In this document: positions 27,895-38,019 of the stretch, piece after piece | How the letters are laid out: every line of letters starts with the position of its first letter | How positions within the stretch are numbered: position 1 is the stretch's first letter | Assembly (NCBI RefSeq): GCF_027270735.1 | Contig: NZ_JAPWIJ010000004.1 | Span: 248,001 to 312,000 of the forward strand | Reading direction: 5' to 3' | DNA length: 64,000 bases | Origin: Rhodococcus ruber | Lineage (GTDB): Bacteria > Actinomycetota > Actinomycetes > Mycobacteriales > Mycobacteriaceae | Notes under the pieces: generated by a model | The model's input: only the letters and a program-made list of their open reading frames with translations | Told to the model about the DNA's origin: nothing | The model's database searches: none | Position numbers and translations under genes: made by a program

Positions 27895-28668
27895 ATGGCC
27901 CCCACGGTCTTCTATCTCTCGCCGCTACCGAAGGTCGGCGACATCGCCGTGCTCGACGGTAAGGAGGGGCATCACGCCGCGACGGTGCGACGCATTCGCG
28001 TCGGAGAGCGGGTGCTTCTCGGTGACGGCGCGGGCGGCTTGGCCGATACGGTCGTTGTCGCCGTGGAGAAGAACCGACTCGAACTGACCGTGCAGTCGCG
28101 CAGCGAGATGCAGCCGCCCAGCCCGGTGGTGACTCTGGTGCAGGCGTTGCCCAAGGCGGATCGTTCGGAACTGGCTGTCGAGCTGGCCACCGAGGCCGGC
28201 GTCGACGCTGTGGTGCCCTGGCAGTCCGTGCGCTGCGTGGCGCGCTGGGAAGGACCCAAGGCGATCAAGGGCGTCGCGAAGTGGCGCAGTACTGCGGCTG
28301 AGGCGGCCAAGCAGTCGCGCCGGGCATACATCCCGGACGTTGCGGAGCTGCACGATTCGCGTGCCGTGTACGCCCTGGTCGGCTCGATCGTTGCGCGTGG
28401 CGGAATCGTTGCCGTGCTGCACGAGGGTGCCACCTCGGCGTTTCGGGACCTGCCGTTCGACTCGGTTCCCGAGGTCGCGCTCGTCGTCGGGCCCGAAGGT
28501 GGCCTGGACGACCGCGAAGTCGCTGCTCTGACCGAGGCAGGGGCAACCCCGGTGGTGCTGGGACCCACGGTGCTCAGGACGTCGACGGCAGGAGCAGTGG
28601 CACTCGGTGCGCTAGGGGTGCTCACCTCTCGCTGGACGCAACTGCCCCCGGATTTTCGGGACGCATGA
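27895..28668 (+). CDS. rsmE: 16S rRNA (uracil1498-N3)-methyltransferase
   Basis: RsmE methylates U1498 in the decoding centre of 16S rRNA using SAM. The 257-residue protein has an N-terminal PUA-like domain and a C-terminal SPOUT knot with VALVVGPEGGLDDREV and LGPTVLRTSTAGAVAL, the SAM-binding loops. It starts 3 nt after dnaJ and overlaps the next hydrolase gene by 4 nt, so it is within the same transcript. Confidence 0.93.
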   Translation: MAPTVFYLSPLPKVGDIAVLDGKEGHHAATVRRIRVGERVLLGDGAGGLADTVVVAVEKNRLELTVQSRSEMQPPSPVVTLVQALPKADRSELAVELATEAGVDAVVPWQSVRCVARWEGPKAIKGVAKWRSTAAEAAKQSRRAYIPDVAELHDSRAVYALVGSIVARGGIVAVLHEGATSAFRDLPFDSVPEVALVVGPEGGLDDREVAALTEAGATPVVLGPTVLRTSTAGAVALGALGVLTSRWTQLPPDFRDA

Positions 28669-29420
28669 GCGCACGGATCAAGATTGCGTACGGCGATCAC
28701 GCGGAGCAATTCGGCCACCTCTACCTGCCGCCCGAGCCGGTCGATGCGTCGACGCCGGTCGTCGTGGTGATACACGGTGGATTCTGGAGCGGGCAGTACG
28801 GATCGAACCTGGGCACCCAATTCGCGCGCGCGGTCGCGGGGGCCGGTGCGGTGGCGTGGAACATCGAATATCGACGTGTCGGCGCCGGCGGGCATTGGCC
28901 GGAGATGCGGTCCGACGTCCTCGCAGCTCTCGACGTCGTTGCCGGTGCGGTGCAACACCACGCCCCGGCCGGCATCGACGACGTTCGCGTCATCGGACAC
29001 TCCGCGGGCGGGCACCTGGCAGTGTGGCTCGGCGGCGAAACCGGCTCGAAGGTCCGCCCGTCGCGCATCGTCTCGCAGGCCGGCGTCCTCGACCTCGAGC
29101 CGCGCGGTGCGTCGGGACGGACCAATCCGGCGGTCGAGGCGTTGCTGCAGGCTCGATACGAGGACGACCCCGCGCTGTACCGATCGGCCTCGCCTGCCGC
29201 CCGTGCACCCATCGGTATCCCGACGATCTGCCTGCACGGGTCCGAGGACGTCCAGGTCCCGGTGGCGCAGAGCGAGCGGTACGTCGAGACGGCGAGAGCG
29301 GCCGGAGACGACGCGCAGCTGACGACAGTCCCGGGCGAGGACCACTTCGCGTTCCTGAATCCGGATTCGCGGTGTTGGGCACTCTCGCTCGACGCCGTGC
29401 TGGGCGGGAGCGGCGGGTAA
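28665..29420 (+). CDS. Alpha/beta hydrolase (kynurenine formamidase/esterase-like)
   Basis: This 251-residue hydrolase has the oxyanion motif VIHGGFWSGQYG (about residues 31-42) and the nucleophile elbow GHSAGGHLAVW. The acid lies near GSEDVQVP and the histidine in GEDHFAF, so the triad is complete. The HGGFW pattern is shared with kynurenine formamidases and hormone-sensitive-lipase-like esterases; the substrate cannot be fixed from sequence. ATG 28665 overlaps rsmE by 4 nt. No signal peptide is visible. Confidence 0.85.
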   Translation: MSARIKIAYGDHAEQFGHLYLPPEPVDASTPVVVVIHGGFWSGQYGSNLGTQFARAVAGAGAVAWNIEYRRVGAGGHWPEMRSDVLAALDVVAGAVQHHAPAGIDDVRVIGHSAGGHLAVWLGGETGSKVRPSRIVSQAGVLDLEPRGASGRTNPAVEALLQARYEDDPALYRSASPAARAPIGIPTICLHGSEDVQVPVAQSERYVETARAAGDDAQLTTVPGEDHFAFLNPDSRCWALSLDAVLGGSGG

Positions 29421-29514
29421 TAGGAATGCGCATCGATGCTGCGGCGTTAAACTTCATTCGAACACCGATCCATGTCTCCACAACCGAAACAAGAGAGCAG
29501 GCCATAGCCACCAC

Positions 29515-30558
29515 GTGAGTGAACACAGCGAATTTCCCGCCGAGCGTGACGTTCGGTCCACCTTGGAGCTCGCCCCCGAAGCAGTGATGCCACTGCTGGG
29601 ACAGTCCGACGAGAACCTGCGGGCGCTCGAGCAGATGCTGACGGCAGACATCCACGTACGAGGAAACGCCGTGACGCTCACCGGAAAAGTGGCCGACGTG
29701 GCGCTGGCCGAACGGGTGATATCCGAGTTGGCCGCGCTCGCCAAGCGCGCCCAGCCGCTGACTCCCGACGCCGTCCGCCGCTCGATCGCCATGCTCACCG
29801 AGGGCGTGGCGGATTCGCCGGCCGAGGTCCTGAGCTTGGACATCCTCTCGCGTCGCGGCAAGACGATCCGGCCCAAAACGCTGAACCAGAAGCGGTACGT
29901 GGACGCGATCGACGCCAACACCATCGTGTTCGGCATCGGACCTGCCGGTACCGGCAAGACGTACCTGGCAATGGCCAAGGCCGTTCAGGCATTGCAGACC
30001 AAGCAGGTCAGCCGCATCATCCTGACGCGTCCGGCAGTGGAAGCGGGGGAGCGCCTCGGCTTTCTGCCCGGTACCTTGCACGAGAAGATCGACCCGTACC
30101 TGCGTCCGCTGCACGATGCGCTGCACGACATGATGGACGACGAGGCAATCCCCAAGCTGATGCAAGCAGGGGTCATCGAGGTCGCTCCGCTCGCATACAT
30201 GCGCGGCCGCACGCTCAACGACGCATTCATCATTCTCGACGAGGCGCAGAACACCACCGCCGAGCAGATGAAGATGTTCCTGACGCGTCTCGGGTTCGGC
30301 TCGAAGATCGTCGTCACCGGCGACGTCACCCAGGTCGACCTTCCGGGTGGCGCAAAATCGGGATTGCGTGCCGCATCCGAGATTCTCACCGACCTCGACG
30401 ACATCCACTTCGCGCAGCTCACCAGCAGCGACGTGGTGCGGCACCGATTGGTCTCGGAGATCGTCGACGCGTACGAGCGGTTCGAGTCGGCATCGGAAAG
30501 TGTGATTTCCAACCGCGAGCAACGCCGTACCGGCGGACCGCGTTCGGCAAGAAGATGA
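29515..30558 (+). CDS. phoH: PhoH-like ATPase
   Basis: This 347-residue protein has an N-terminal KH-like domain and a RecA-type ATPase with Walker A GPAGTGKTYLAMAKA (about residue 142) and Walker B ILDEAQNTT (about 240). PhoH proteins are implicated in RNA metabolism and ribosome-linked processes, and this placement directly before ybeY is widely conserved. The GTG at 29515 overlaps the stop of a 30-codon upstream ORF (29426-29518, GTGA), which may be a leader. Confidence 0.94.
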   Translation: MSEHSEFPAERDVRSTLELAPEAVMPLLGQSDENLRALEQMLTADIHVRGNAVTLTGKVADVALAERVISELAALAKRAQPLTPDAVRRSIAMLTEGVADSPAEVLSLDILSRRGKTIRPKTLNQKRYVDAIDANTIVFGIGPAGTGKTYLAMAKAVQALQTKQVSRIILTRPAVEAGERLGFLPGTLHEKIDPYLRPLHDALHDMMDDEAIPKLMQAGVIEVAPLAYMRGRTLNDAFIILDEAQNTTAEQMKMFLTRLGFGSKIVVTGDVTQVDLPGGAKSGLRAASEILTDLDDIHFAQLTSSDVVRHRLVSEIVDAYERFESASESVISNREQRRTGGPRSARR

Positions 30559-30595
30559 TTCAGACGCAGGCAACGAGAGCATGGGTAGTGGCTAG

Positions 30596-31138
30596 ATGAG
30601 TATCGAAGTGTCCAACGAGTCGGGGATGGACATCTCCGAACCCGAGCTGGTCTCGGTCGCACGATTCGCGATCGCCGGTATGGACGTGCATCCCGCAGCG
30701 GAACTGTCGATGGTGCTGGTGGATTCGGCGACGATGGCGGACCTGCACATGCGATGGATGGATCTACCCGGCCCCACCGACGTGATGTCGTTCCCGATGG
30801 ACGAGCTCGAGCCGGGTGGCCGTCCCGATGCTCCCGATCCAGGACCGGCGATGCTCGGAGACATCGTGCTGTGCCCGTCGTTCGCTGCGGATCAGGCTGC
30901 CGCTGCGGGCCATTCGCTCGAGCACGAGCTCGCATTGCTGACGGTGCACGGTGTGCTGCACCTACTCGGTTACGACCACGCCGAGCCGGACGAAGAAAAA
31001 GAAATGTTCGAGCTGCAGAACCGTCTGCTCGCCGAATGGTACGAGGATGCCAGGCGGGCCGAGCAGGCCGCAGAACAGGCTGCCCGCGATGCACGGTTGC
31101 TCGGCAAAGCCGGTTTCGTCGACGGTGTCGATCGGTGA
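30596..31138 (+). CDS. ybeY: rRNA maturation RNase YbeY
   Basis: YbeY is a zinc-dependent endoribonuclease involved in 16S rRNA 3'-end processing and ribosome quality control. The 180-residue protein has the metal motif [11 protein letters not shown] (about residues 118-128) with all three histidines, and [10 protein letters not shown] earlier. The C-terminal ~30 residues form an alanine/arginine-rich extension. It lies 37 nt after phoH and 40 nt before the CNNM-family gene. Confidence 0.95.
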   Translation: MSIEVSNESGMDISEPELVSVARFAIAGMDVHPAAELSMVLVDSATMADLHMRWMDLPGPTDVMSFPMDELEPGGRPDAPDPGPAMLGDIVLCPSFAADQAAAAGHSLEHELALLTVHGVLHLLGYDHAEPDEEKEMFELQNRLLAEWYEDARRAEQAAEQAARDARLLGKAGFVDGVDR

Positions 31139-31178
31139 TGTGGGTGGCCGGACCGGTCGAAGTGCGGGGTTCTGACGC

Positions 31179-32501
31179 GTGAGCAGTGCTGTTGCACTCA
31201 TCGTTTTCGCTGTCCTTCTGGTGCCTCTCGGTGGGCTGTTCGCCGCCGTCGATTCCGCGTTGAACACGGTGTCGCGCGCGCGGATCGACGACATGGTCAA
31301 GGACGAGCGACCGGGTGCCACCGGACTCGTCGTCGTGGTGGCCGACCGCCCGCGCTACGTCAACTTGATGGTGCTGCTGCGCATCCTCTGCGAAATCGGC
31401 GGCACCGTCCTGCTCGCGGGCGGCCTGACTCAGCTGATCGATTCCACGACGGCCCTGGTCATCACCGCCGTGGTCATGGTGCTGGTCAGCTACGTCGTGA
31501 TCGGTGTCGGACCGCGAACCCTCGGCCGGCAGAACGCGTACTCGATAGCCCTGGCGGCAGCGTTTCCGCTGCGCGCGCTCGGGTGGCTCCTCGGACCGAT
31601 CAGCAGGCTGCTCATTCTCATCGGTAATGCGATCACCCCGGGTAAGGGATTTCGCAACGGCCCGTTCGCATCCGAGATCGAACTGCGCGAGTTGGTGGAC
31701 ATGGCCCGCGAGCGCGGCGTCGTAGCCGACGACGAGCGGCGGATGATTCAATCCGTGTTCGAGTTGGGGGACACTTCCGCCCGCGAGGTCATGGTGCCGC
31801 GGCCCGAGATGGTGTGGATCGAGTCGGACAAGTCGGCCGGCCAGGCCACGTCGTTGGCCGTACGCAGTGGACACTCGCGCATCCCGGTGATCGGCGAGAA
31901 CGTGGACGACGTCGTCGGTGTCGTGTACCTCAAAGACCTTGTGCAGCAGACGTATTACTCCACCGATGGTGGCCGCGGGGTGCAGGTGTCCGAGCTGATG
32001 CGTCCGGCCGTGTTCGTTCCCGACTCCAAAGCGCTGGACAGTCTGCTCGCCGAGATGCAGCGCGATCGAAACCACATGGCCCTGCTGGTCGACGAATACG
32101 GAGGCATCGCAGGCCTGGTGACCATCGAAGACGTCATCGAGGAAATCGTCGGTGAGATCGCCGATGAATACGACTCCGACGAAGTAGCGCCCATCGAGGA
32201 GCTCGATGACGGACGCTATCGGGTGTCCTCCCGAGTGCCGCTCGAAGACCTCGGTGAGATCTTCGGGATCGAAATCGAATCCGAGGAGGTCGACACCGTC
32301 GGCGGACTGCTCGGACACGAGCTGGGCCGCGTGCCACTGCCCGGCGCTCAGGTGATGACCCACGGACTGCTGCTGCGCGGTGAAGGTGGGGCCGACCCCA
32401 AGGGCCGCGTCCGCATCACCACCGTGCTGGTCGAAAAGATCGAACCCGACGAAGAATCCACCGAGGACGACGACTCGTCGGACGTCACTCACCAACACTG
32501 A
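31179..32501 (+). CDS. CNNM/CorC-family membrane protein (DUF21-CBS-CorC)
   Basis: This 440-residue protein has four N-terminal membrane segments of the DUF21 (CNNM) domain, two CBS domains ([15 protein letters not shown] through [19 protein letters not shown]) and a C-terminal CorC/HlyC transporter-associated domain. Relatives are Mg2+ or Co2+ transporters, formerly called hemolysins. GTG 31179 is the start. It sits between ybeY and era, the conserved order for this gene. Confidence 0.92.
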   Translation: MSSAVALIVFAVLLVPLGGLFAAVDSALNTVSRARIDDMVKDERPGATGLVVVVADRPRYVNLMVLLRILCEIGGTVLLAGGLTQLIDSTTALVITAVVMVLVSYVVIGVGPRTLGRQNAYSIALAAAFPLRALGWLLGPISRLLILIGNAITPGKGFRNGPFASEIELRELVDMARERGVVADDERRMIQSVFELGDTSAREVMVPRPEMVWIESDKSAGQATSLAVRSGHSRIPVIGENVDDVVGVVYLKDLVQQTYYSTDGGRGVQVSELMRPAVFVPDSKALDSLLAEMQRDRNHMALLVDEYGGIAGLVTIEDVIEEIVGEIADEYDSDEVAPIEELDDGRYRVSSRVPLEDLGEIFGIEIESEEVDTVGGLLGHELGRVPLPGAQVMTHGLLLRGEGGADPKGRVRITTVLVEKIEPDEESTEDDDSSDVTHQH

Positions 32502-32518
32502 AATCTGGAGGTGCTCTT

Positions 32519-33433
32519 TTGTCCGAGCAGAACAACGGGGAGTTCCGATCCGGATTCGTCTGTTTCGTAGGCCGACCCAACACCGGCAAGTCCACCCTGA
32601 CCAATGCGTTGGTGGGGTCGAAGATCGCCATCACGTCGTCGCGTCCTCAGACGACGCGGCACACCATTCGCGGCATCGTGCACCGCGAGCACGCACAACT
32701 GATCCTTGTCGACACCCCCGGATTGCACCGACCCAGAACGCTTCTGGGGCAGCGGCTCAACGATCTGGTGCAAGATACGTACTCCGAGGTCGACGTCATC
32801 GGCCTGTGCATCCCGGCCGACGAGAAGATCGGACCGGGGGACCGATGGATTCTCGAGCAGGTTCGCCACATCGCCCCCAAGACCACCTTGATCGGCATCG
32901 TCACCAAGATCGACAAGGTCAAGAAGGAACGCGTCGTGCAGCAGTTGATGGCGCTGTCGAAGCTCCTCGGCGACTCCAGTCACGTGATTCCGGTATCGGC
33001 CGAATCCGGTGAGCAGGTGGAGAAGCTGGTCGATCTGCTGGCGTCGGAACTCCCACCGGGACCGGCGTTCTACCCCGACGGTGAGCTGACCGACGAGCCC
33101 GAGGAAATCCTCATGGCCGAGCTCATCCGTGAGGCCGCGCTCGAAGGCGTCCGTGACGAGCTACCGCACTCGCTTGCCGTCGTCATCGAAGAGGTCGTGC
33201 CCCGCGAGGGTCATGACAACATGCTCGACGTGCACGCGATTCTCTACGTCGAGCGGTCGAGTCAAAAGGCGATCATCATCGGCAAGGGCGGCTCGCGACT
33301 CAAAGAGGTCGGCACGGCGTCGCGATTGCAGATCGAGAAGTTGCTCGGCACCAGGATCTATCTGGACCTGCACGTGAAAATCGCCAAGGACTGGCAAACC
33401 GACCCCAAGCAGATGGGCAAGCTCGGCTTCTGA
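32519..33433 (+). CDS. era: GTPase Era, 30S assembly factor
   Basis: Era binds the 3' end of 16S rRNA and checks small-subunit maturation. The 304-residue protein has GRPNTGKSTLTNAL (G1), DTPGLHRP (G3) and TKIDKVK (G4), followed by the KH domain with AIIIGKGGSRLKEVG. The TTG start at 32519 is supported by a near-perfect GGAGGTG 7-8 bases upstream and by the family N-terminus. It is the last gene of the hrcA-to-era series and converges with the amidase gene. Confidence 0.96.
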   Translation: MSEQNNGEFRSGFVCFVGRPNTGKSTLTNALVGSKIAITSSRPQTTRHTIRGIVHREHAQLILVDTPGLHRPRTLLGQRLNDLVQDTYSEVDVIGLCIPADEKIGPGDRWILEQVRHIAPKTTLIGIVTKIDKVKKERVVQQLMALSKLLGDSSHVIPVSAESGEQVEKLVDLLASELPPGPAFYPDGELTDEPEEILMAELIREAALEGVRDELPHSLAVVIEEVVPREGHDNMLDVHAILYVERSSQKAIIIGKGGSRLKEVGTASRLQIEKLLGTRIYLDLHVKIAKDWQTDPKQMGKLGF

Positions 33434-33451
33434 CCCGCCCGGGTGAGCAGA

Positions 33452-34873
33452 CTACGAAGTTTCGCTCACCTGGGTCCACCACGGTTCGGGGCGCTTGCGG
33501 TGCCACTGCAGCACGTTCTCGAGTTGAGCGGCAACCGACACCAACAGTGGCTCCGATGATTCGTGCCCCATCAACTGCAGTCCGATGGGTAGTCCGCTCT
33601 TCGTCAGCCCCGCAGGGACGTTCACGCTAGGCCAGCCCAGGACGTTCCACGGCCACGTGTAGGGGCAGTGCTCGGTGATGACCCGATCGGTGTCGGCGTT
33701 GGAGATGCCGTCGATGGCGTCCACACGCGGCGGGGGAGTTGCCGTCGTCGGGGCGAGCACGATGTCGTAGTCGTCGAAGAACCGGCCGATGCGGCGCCCG
33801 ATGCGAGGTTCGGCCGCGCGGGCTGCGCGCAACGGTGCTCCAGCGAGGGCCCGGCCGCTCTTGGCGTTGGCTCGGGTGCGCGGGTCGGCGAGGGCCGGAT
33901 CGGGAAGGCGATCGAGCCACGTGGCGACGCCTGCCAGCGAGCGCGGTAAGAAGTTGAGCCCCAGCAACATTCCGTATGCGGGATCGTCGACGACCACTTG
34001 GTGTCCGAGCAATCTCAGCACCGCGGCCATCTCGTACGCCGCGGCCGCGATCTCCGGGTTCAGCGGGGCAGGCGTCGGGATGAACGGCTTGCGCAGGCTC
34101 AGCGCTATTCGCAGCGAGCCGGGGTTGCGTCCGACAGCGTCCGAGACGGTCAACGGAGCCGGGCGATGCAGATCACCGTCGTGGCCACCGGAGACCACGT
34201 CGAGGAGAAGTGCCGCGTCGGCCACCGTGCGCGCGAGCGGGCCGATGACGGTGATGCCGTTGAAGGCCTCGGCGTCCGGCCACGTCGATATCCGTCCCCG
34301 TTGCGGCTTGATTCCCACGAGATTCGTCCACGACGCCGGGATCCGAACAGAGCCGGCACCGTCGGAACCCAGTGCAGCCGAGACCAATTCGGCAGCCACC
34401 GCTGCCGAACTGCCGCCCGAGGAGCCACCGGGGGTGCGCTCACGGTCCCACGGATTGCGGGTGTGCCCGAAGGTGCCGCCGGTGAACGGCCATTGGCCCA
34501 GCTCGGGGCTGTTGGTCTTGCCCACGATCACAGCTCCGGCCGCGCGCAGTCTGCGCACCACCTCCGAGTCTGCGGTGGCAGGCGGAAAGTGCCCGGCGCA
34601 GCCGAAGGCTGTCGGCTCCCCGGTGATATCCACATCGTCCTTGACGGCGATCGGAACGCCGAGCAGGGGCGCGGTTCCACCGGCGGCGCGCAGTCGATCC
34701 GCCTCGGCGGCCTCGGTGAGTGCGGCATCGCGGCGCACGACTCGAAAGGCGTTGAGAGTGGGTTGGCTCTTCTCGATCCGGTCGAGTGATTCGCTGACCG
34801 CCTGTACCGAGGTGATGCGACCCGACGCGAGTGCGGCGGCCTGGGCAACGAGAGTCGACCGATGAAAATCCAC
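33452..34873 (-). CDS. Amidase signature enzyme
   Basis: This 473-residue amidase hydrolyses a carboxamide to acid and ammonia. The Ser-cis-Ser-Lys triad is in place. The lysine is in GVPIAVKDDVDITG, and the serines are in the glycine/serine block GGSSGGSSAAVAAELVSAAL and in GSVRIPA. The substrate is unknown; the mycobacterial homologue amiA2 is in the same place beside recO. The GTG at 34873 begins with a conserved DFHRSTLVAQAAALASG segment. It is divergent from recO with a 73-nt gap. Confidence 0.92.
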   Translation of the reverse strand: MDFHRSTLVAQAAALASGRITSVQAVSESLDRIEKSQPTLNAFRVVRRDAALTEAAEADRLRAAGGTAPLLGVPIAVKDDVDITGEPTAFGCAGHFPPATADSEVVRRLRAAGAVIVGKTNSPELGQWPFTGGTFGHTRNPWDRERTPGGSSGGSSAAVAAELVSAALGSDGAGSVRIPASWTNLVGIKPQRGRISTWPDAEAFNGITVIGPLARTVADAALLLDVVSGGHDGDLHRPAPLTVSDAVGRNPGSLRIALSLRKPFIPTPAPLNPEIAAAAYEMAAVLRLLGHQVVVDDPAYGMLLGLNFLPRSLAGVATWLDRLPDPALADPRTRANAKSGRALAGAPLRAARAAEPRIGRRIGRFFDDYDIVLAPTTATPPPRVDAIDGISNADTDRVITEHCPYTWPWNVLGWPSVNVPAGLTKSGLPIGLQLMGHESSEPLLVSVAAQLENVLQWHRKRPEPWWTQVSETS

Positions 34874-34946
34874 GTTGGCACAGTATCGACTTCTCTCCAG
34901 CGCGGGAAGCGGCCACCGACCCGGCACCCGTGGGAGACTGGAAGCC

Positions 34947-35780
34947 GTGAGGCCATACCGTGACAACGCAGTCGTCCTGCGCCAGCACAAGCTGGGTGAG
35001 GCCGACCGCATCGTCACGTTGTTGACCAGGGAGAACGGTATCGTACGGGCCGTCGCCAAAGGGGTGCGTCGTACCAAGTCCAAGTTCGGCGCGCGGCTGG
35101 AACCGTTCGCTCACATCGACGTACTGCTCTATCCGGGACGCAACCTCGACATCGTCACCCAAGTGCACACCGTCGACGCGTTCGGCGGAGACATCGTCGC
35201 CGATTACGGCCGATACACCACCGGCTGTGCAGTCCTCGAAACCGCCGAGCGTCTGGCCGGCGAAGAACACGCACCTGCGCAGCGCCTGCACCAGCTGACC
35301 GTCGGCGCGCTGCGTGCCCTTGCGCAGCACGTACGGCCGCCCGAGTTGGTACTCGACGCGTATCTACTGCGCGCGATGGGTTTCGCCGGATGGGCTCCCG
35401 CACTGACGGACTGCGCTCGATGCGCTGCGGTGGGGCCGCATCGTGCGTTCCACGTCGCCGCAGGTGGCGCTGTGTGCGTGCATTGCCGACCTCCGGGATC
35501 TGCCACGCCATCGACCGGTGTGCTGGATTTGATGGTGGCCCTGGAGCGAGGGGAGTGGGACTACACCGTCACCACCTCCGATGCGGTCCGGAAGCAGGCC
35601 AGTGGCCTGGTTGCGGCTCATCTGCAGTGGCATCTGGAACGTCAGTTGCGCACACTTCCACTCATCGAACGCTCGCACCCGCATCAGGTGCCGCTGGCGC
35701 AACCTGACTCCGTGTTCGCCGATACCGTCGGGCAGGATGGGGACCGTGATTCGACGACGAGAGCCGCAACCCCGGCCTGA
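34947..35780 (+). CDS. recO: DNA repair protein RecO
   Basis: RecO anneals single strands and helps load RecA at gaps. The 277-residue protein has the N-terminal OB fold ([22 protein letters not shown]) and a zinc site CARCAAVG ... CVHC (about residues 150-180). GTG 34947 has the GGAGACTGGAAGCC context often seen at leaderless actinobacterial starts. The 3' end overlaps uppS by 35 nt, so the two are co-transcribed. Confidence 0.95.
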   Translation: MRPYRDNAVVLRQHKLGEADRIVTLLTRENGIVRAVAKGVRRTKSKFGARLEPFAHIDVLLYPGRNLDIVTQVHTVDAFGGDIVADYGRYTTGCAVLETAERLAGEEHAPAQRLHQLTVGALRALAQHVRPPELVLDAYLLRAMGFAGWAPALTDCARCAAVGPHRAFHVAAGGAVCVHCRPPGSATPSTGVLDLMVALERGEWDYTVTTSDAVRKQASGLVAAHLQWHLERQLRTLPLIERSHPHQVPLAQPDSVFADTVGQDGDRDSTTRAATPA

Positions 35781-36555
35781 CGGACAGTCGGCAGTGCGCC
35801 CTCCCGATCCGCACCCGTCGGGCGCACGGCCGCCGATTCTGCAGCCGGAACTGATACCTCGCCACGTCGCTTTGGTGATGGACGGCAACGGTCGGTGGGC
35901 GCAGGATCGCGGTCTACCGCGCACCGCAGGGCACGAGCAGGGCGAAGCTGTACTGATGGATGCCGTCTGTGGCTGCATCGAAATCGGTGTGCAGTGGTTG
36001 TCTGCGTATGCCTTCTCGACCGAGAACTGGAAGCGCAGTCCGGACGAGGTCAAGTTCTTGATGGGCTTCAATCGCGACGTGATCCGGCGTCGACGCGACG
36101 AGATGAACGAAATGGGTGTGCGGGTGCGCTGGGCCGGTCGGCGACCGCGACTGTGGGGCAGCGTCATCAAGGAACTCGAAGTGGCCGAGGAGCTGACGAA
36201 GCGCAACACGGTGATGACGCTGACGATGTGCGTCAACTACGGCGGGCGGGCCGAAATTGCCGATGCCACAAGGGAAATAGCGCGTCAAGTTGCCGCAGGG
36301 AAGATCAACCCGGAGAAGATCACCGAGGCGACCGTCGCGAAATATCTCGACGAGGCGGATATGCCGGACGTGGACCTGTTCCTGCGACCGTCGGGGGAGC
36401 AGCGAACGTCGAATTTTCTGCTGTGGCAATCCGCGTATGCAGAGTTCGTGTTTCAGAAGAAGCTCTTCCCGGATTTCGACCGCCGGGACCTGTGGGAGGC
36501 GTGTATCGAATTCGCTTCGCGTGACCGACGATTCGGCGGAGTGAAATATGAGTGA
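35746..36555 (+). CDS. uppS: Isoprenyl (polyprenyl) diphosphate synthase, cis type
   Basis: This cis-prenyltransferase extends isoprenyl diphosphates to the lipid carrier used in cell-wall synthesis (decaprenyl or undecaprenyl phosphate). The 269-residue protein has [18 protein letters not shown] (catalytic Asp), [10 protein letters not shown] and [22 protein letters not shown] 35746 is preferred; ATG 35737 in the same frame is also possible. It overlaps recO by 35 nt and the next small gene by 8 nt. Confidence 0.95.
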   Translation: MIRRREPQPRPDGQSAVRPPDPHPSGARPPILQPELIPRHVALVMDGNGRWAQDRGLPRTAGHEQGEAVLMDAVCGCIEIGVQWLSAYAFSTENWKRSPDEVKFLMGFNRDVIRRRRDEMNEMGVRVRWAGRRPRLWGSVIKELEVAEELTKRNTVMTLTMCVNYGGRAEIADATREIARQVAAGKINPEKITEATVAKYLDEADMPDVDLFLRPSGEQRTSNFLLWQSAYAEFVFQKKLFPDFDRRDLWEACIEFASRDRRFGGVKYE

Positions 36556-36970
36556 CGAAGTACAGGGTATCGACAACCCCGATGAGTTGACGTTGCAGAC
36601 GCGTGCTCGGCTGGCGCTGTCGCAGTTCGCCACGGTGACCGTCGGGGAGGAGGGGTCACTCGGTTTCGACTACGCCGGTGCGTTGTGCTCGTTGCGGGCC
36701 GTACAGCTGTCGCCCGAACTCGAGGTGCTCTCGCTCACCGCGGTGTTGGCGTGGGACAGGCCGCTCAAGGCTGCCCTGCACAAGAAGGTCTCGGACCGCA
36801 ATGCCGATTCGCAGTTCGGCGCGATCTCTGTCAATACTCACGACAAGCTCGCAGATGTGCTGCTGCGCTACACCTTTCCGGCGAACGGGTTGGACGACGA
36901 GGCCATGTTGACGATGTTGATCCTGGTGCTCGCCGGAGTCGAGAAGGCGCGTGAAGGACTGCTGCCCTGA
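36548..36970 (+). CDS. Small conserved protein, possibly YbjN/secretion-chaperone-like fold
   Basis: This 140-residue acidic soluble protein starts at ATG 36548, overlapping uppS by 8 nt. Alternating strands and helices ([30 protein letters not shown], a C-terminal helix pair) resemble the YbjN / type III chaperone-like fold, but I make this assignment only from the pattern. A gene of the same size follows uppS in mycobacteria and is uncharacterised. Function unknown. Confidence 0.7.
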   Translation: MSDEVQGIDNPDELTLQTRARLALSQFATVTVGEEGSLGFDYAGALCSLRAVQLSPELEVLSLTAVLAWDRPLKAALHKKVSDRNADSQFGAISVNTHDKLADVLLRYTFPANGLDDEAMLTMLILVLAGVEKAREGLLP

Positions 36971-36979
36971 TCGGTCAGC

Positions 36980-36998
36980 TAAGGTTTGCCTGTACTTA
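36980..36998 (+). promoter_or_regulatory. IdeR/DtxR-like iron box
   Basis: TAAGGTTTGCCTGTACTTA matches the DtxR/IdeR consensus (TWAGGTWAGSCTWACCTWA) at 15 of 19 positions, with the left half nearly perfect. It lies 22 nt upstream of the ATG of an iron-siderophore-type binding lipoprotein, the expected place for iron-dependent repression. Confidence 0.6.
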
Positions 36999-37019
36999 CT
37001 TCTAGTAGAGGCGGATGCG

Positions 37020-38012
37020 ATGACAGCACGGTTGGCCAGAACAGCGACGGCAGTGGTGGCGGTGATCGTCCTCGGTGTGTCCCTGATGGCCTGTTCGGCA
37101 GAGAGCTCGGACGACTCGGCGGCACCATCTTCCGCCGGTGCGTTCCCGGTCGTCATCGACCACATCTACGGCAGCACGACCGTTCCGGAGAAGCCCACCC
37201 GCATAGTCACACTCGGAGTGTCCGACGCCGACGCCGTCATTGCCCTCGGCACTGTGCCGGTCGGGAACACCGGGTACACGTTCTACGAGACCGGACTCGG
37301 TCCGTGGACAGAGGAATTGGTGGGCGACGCACCACTGACGCTGCTGGGCTCGGAGTCCGAACCGAACTTCGAGCTGATCGCCTCCCTGGCACCGGATTTG
37401 ATCACCGGGCTCAACGCTGGCTTCGACGAGGCCACCTACGCGCAACTCAGTGACATCGCCCCGACGATCGCTCGACCGGCGGGATCGGCGGCCTACGCCG
37501 TCGACCGCGAGGTGGCCACCGACACCATCTCGCGCGCGATGGGCGAATCCGAACGTGGCAAGGAGCTGAATGCGCAGACCACCGCTGCGCTCGAACAGGT
37601 GCGAGCCGCACATCCGGAGTTCGCGGGTAAGACTGCAGCGGTGGTGCTTCCGTACGACGGCCAGTTCGGCGCATTTCTGCCCGGTGATGCCCGCGGTACA
37701 TTCGTCACCTCGCTGGGATTGAAGGTTCCGGAGCCCATTCTCGCTCAGGACGACGGTACGAACTTCTTCGTACCGGTCTCGTTGGAGAACATCTCGATGC
37801 TCGACGCCGATGTGGTGCTGTACCTCGGCACGGGCGAGCCCATCGACGTCGTGGCGGAAAATCCGATCTTCGGGACTTTGAAGGCAGCGCGTAACGATGC
37901 GATCCTTCCGCTGTCCACCGATCAGCGCGGCGCGATCACGTACAACTCGGTTCTGTCGATACCGTTCGCCATCGACGCGGTGGTGCCTCGCGTGGCAGAC
38001 GCCCTGACGTGA
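37020..38012 (+). CDS. Iron-siderophore ABC transporter substrate-binding lipoprotein
   Basis: This 330-residue FepB/FecB-type binding protein has a signal peptide with lipobox LMAC (Cys about residue 27) and two lobes of the periplasmic-binding type II (TroA-like) fold: IDHIYGSTTVPEKPTRIVTL and ELIASLAPDLITGLNAG. It should bind a ferric siderophore outside the membrane. No permease or ATPase is adjacent, so it must work with a transporter encoded elsewhere. The upstream iron box supports iron-repressed expression. ATG 37020 is chosen because it begins the signal peptide. Confidence 0.9.
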   Translation: MTARLARTATAVVAVIVLGVSLMACSAESSDDSAAPSSAGAFPVVIDHIYGSTTVPEKPTRIVTLGVSDADAVIALGTVPVGNTGYTFYETGLGPWTEELVGDAPLTLLGSESEPNFELIASLAPDLITGLNAGFDEATYAQLSDIAPTIARPAGSAAYAVDREVATDTISRAMGESERGKELNAQTTAALEQVRAAHPEFAGKTAAVVLPYDGQFGAFLPGDARGTFVTSLGLKVPEPILAQDDGTNFFVPVSLENISMLDADVVLYLGTGEPIDVVAENPIFGTLKAARNDAILPLSTDQRGAITYNSVLSIPFAIDAVVPRVADALT

Positions 38013-38019
38013 GCGAGGT

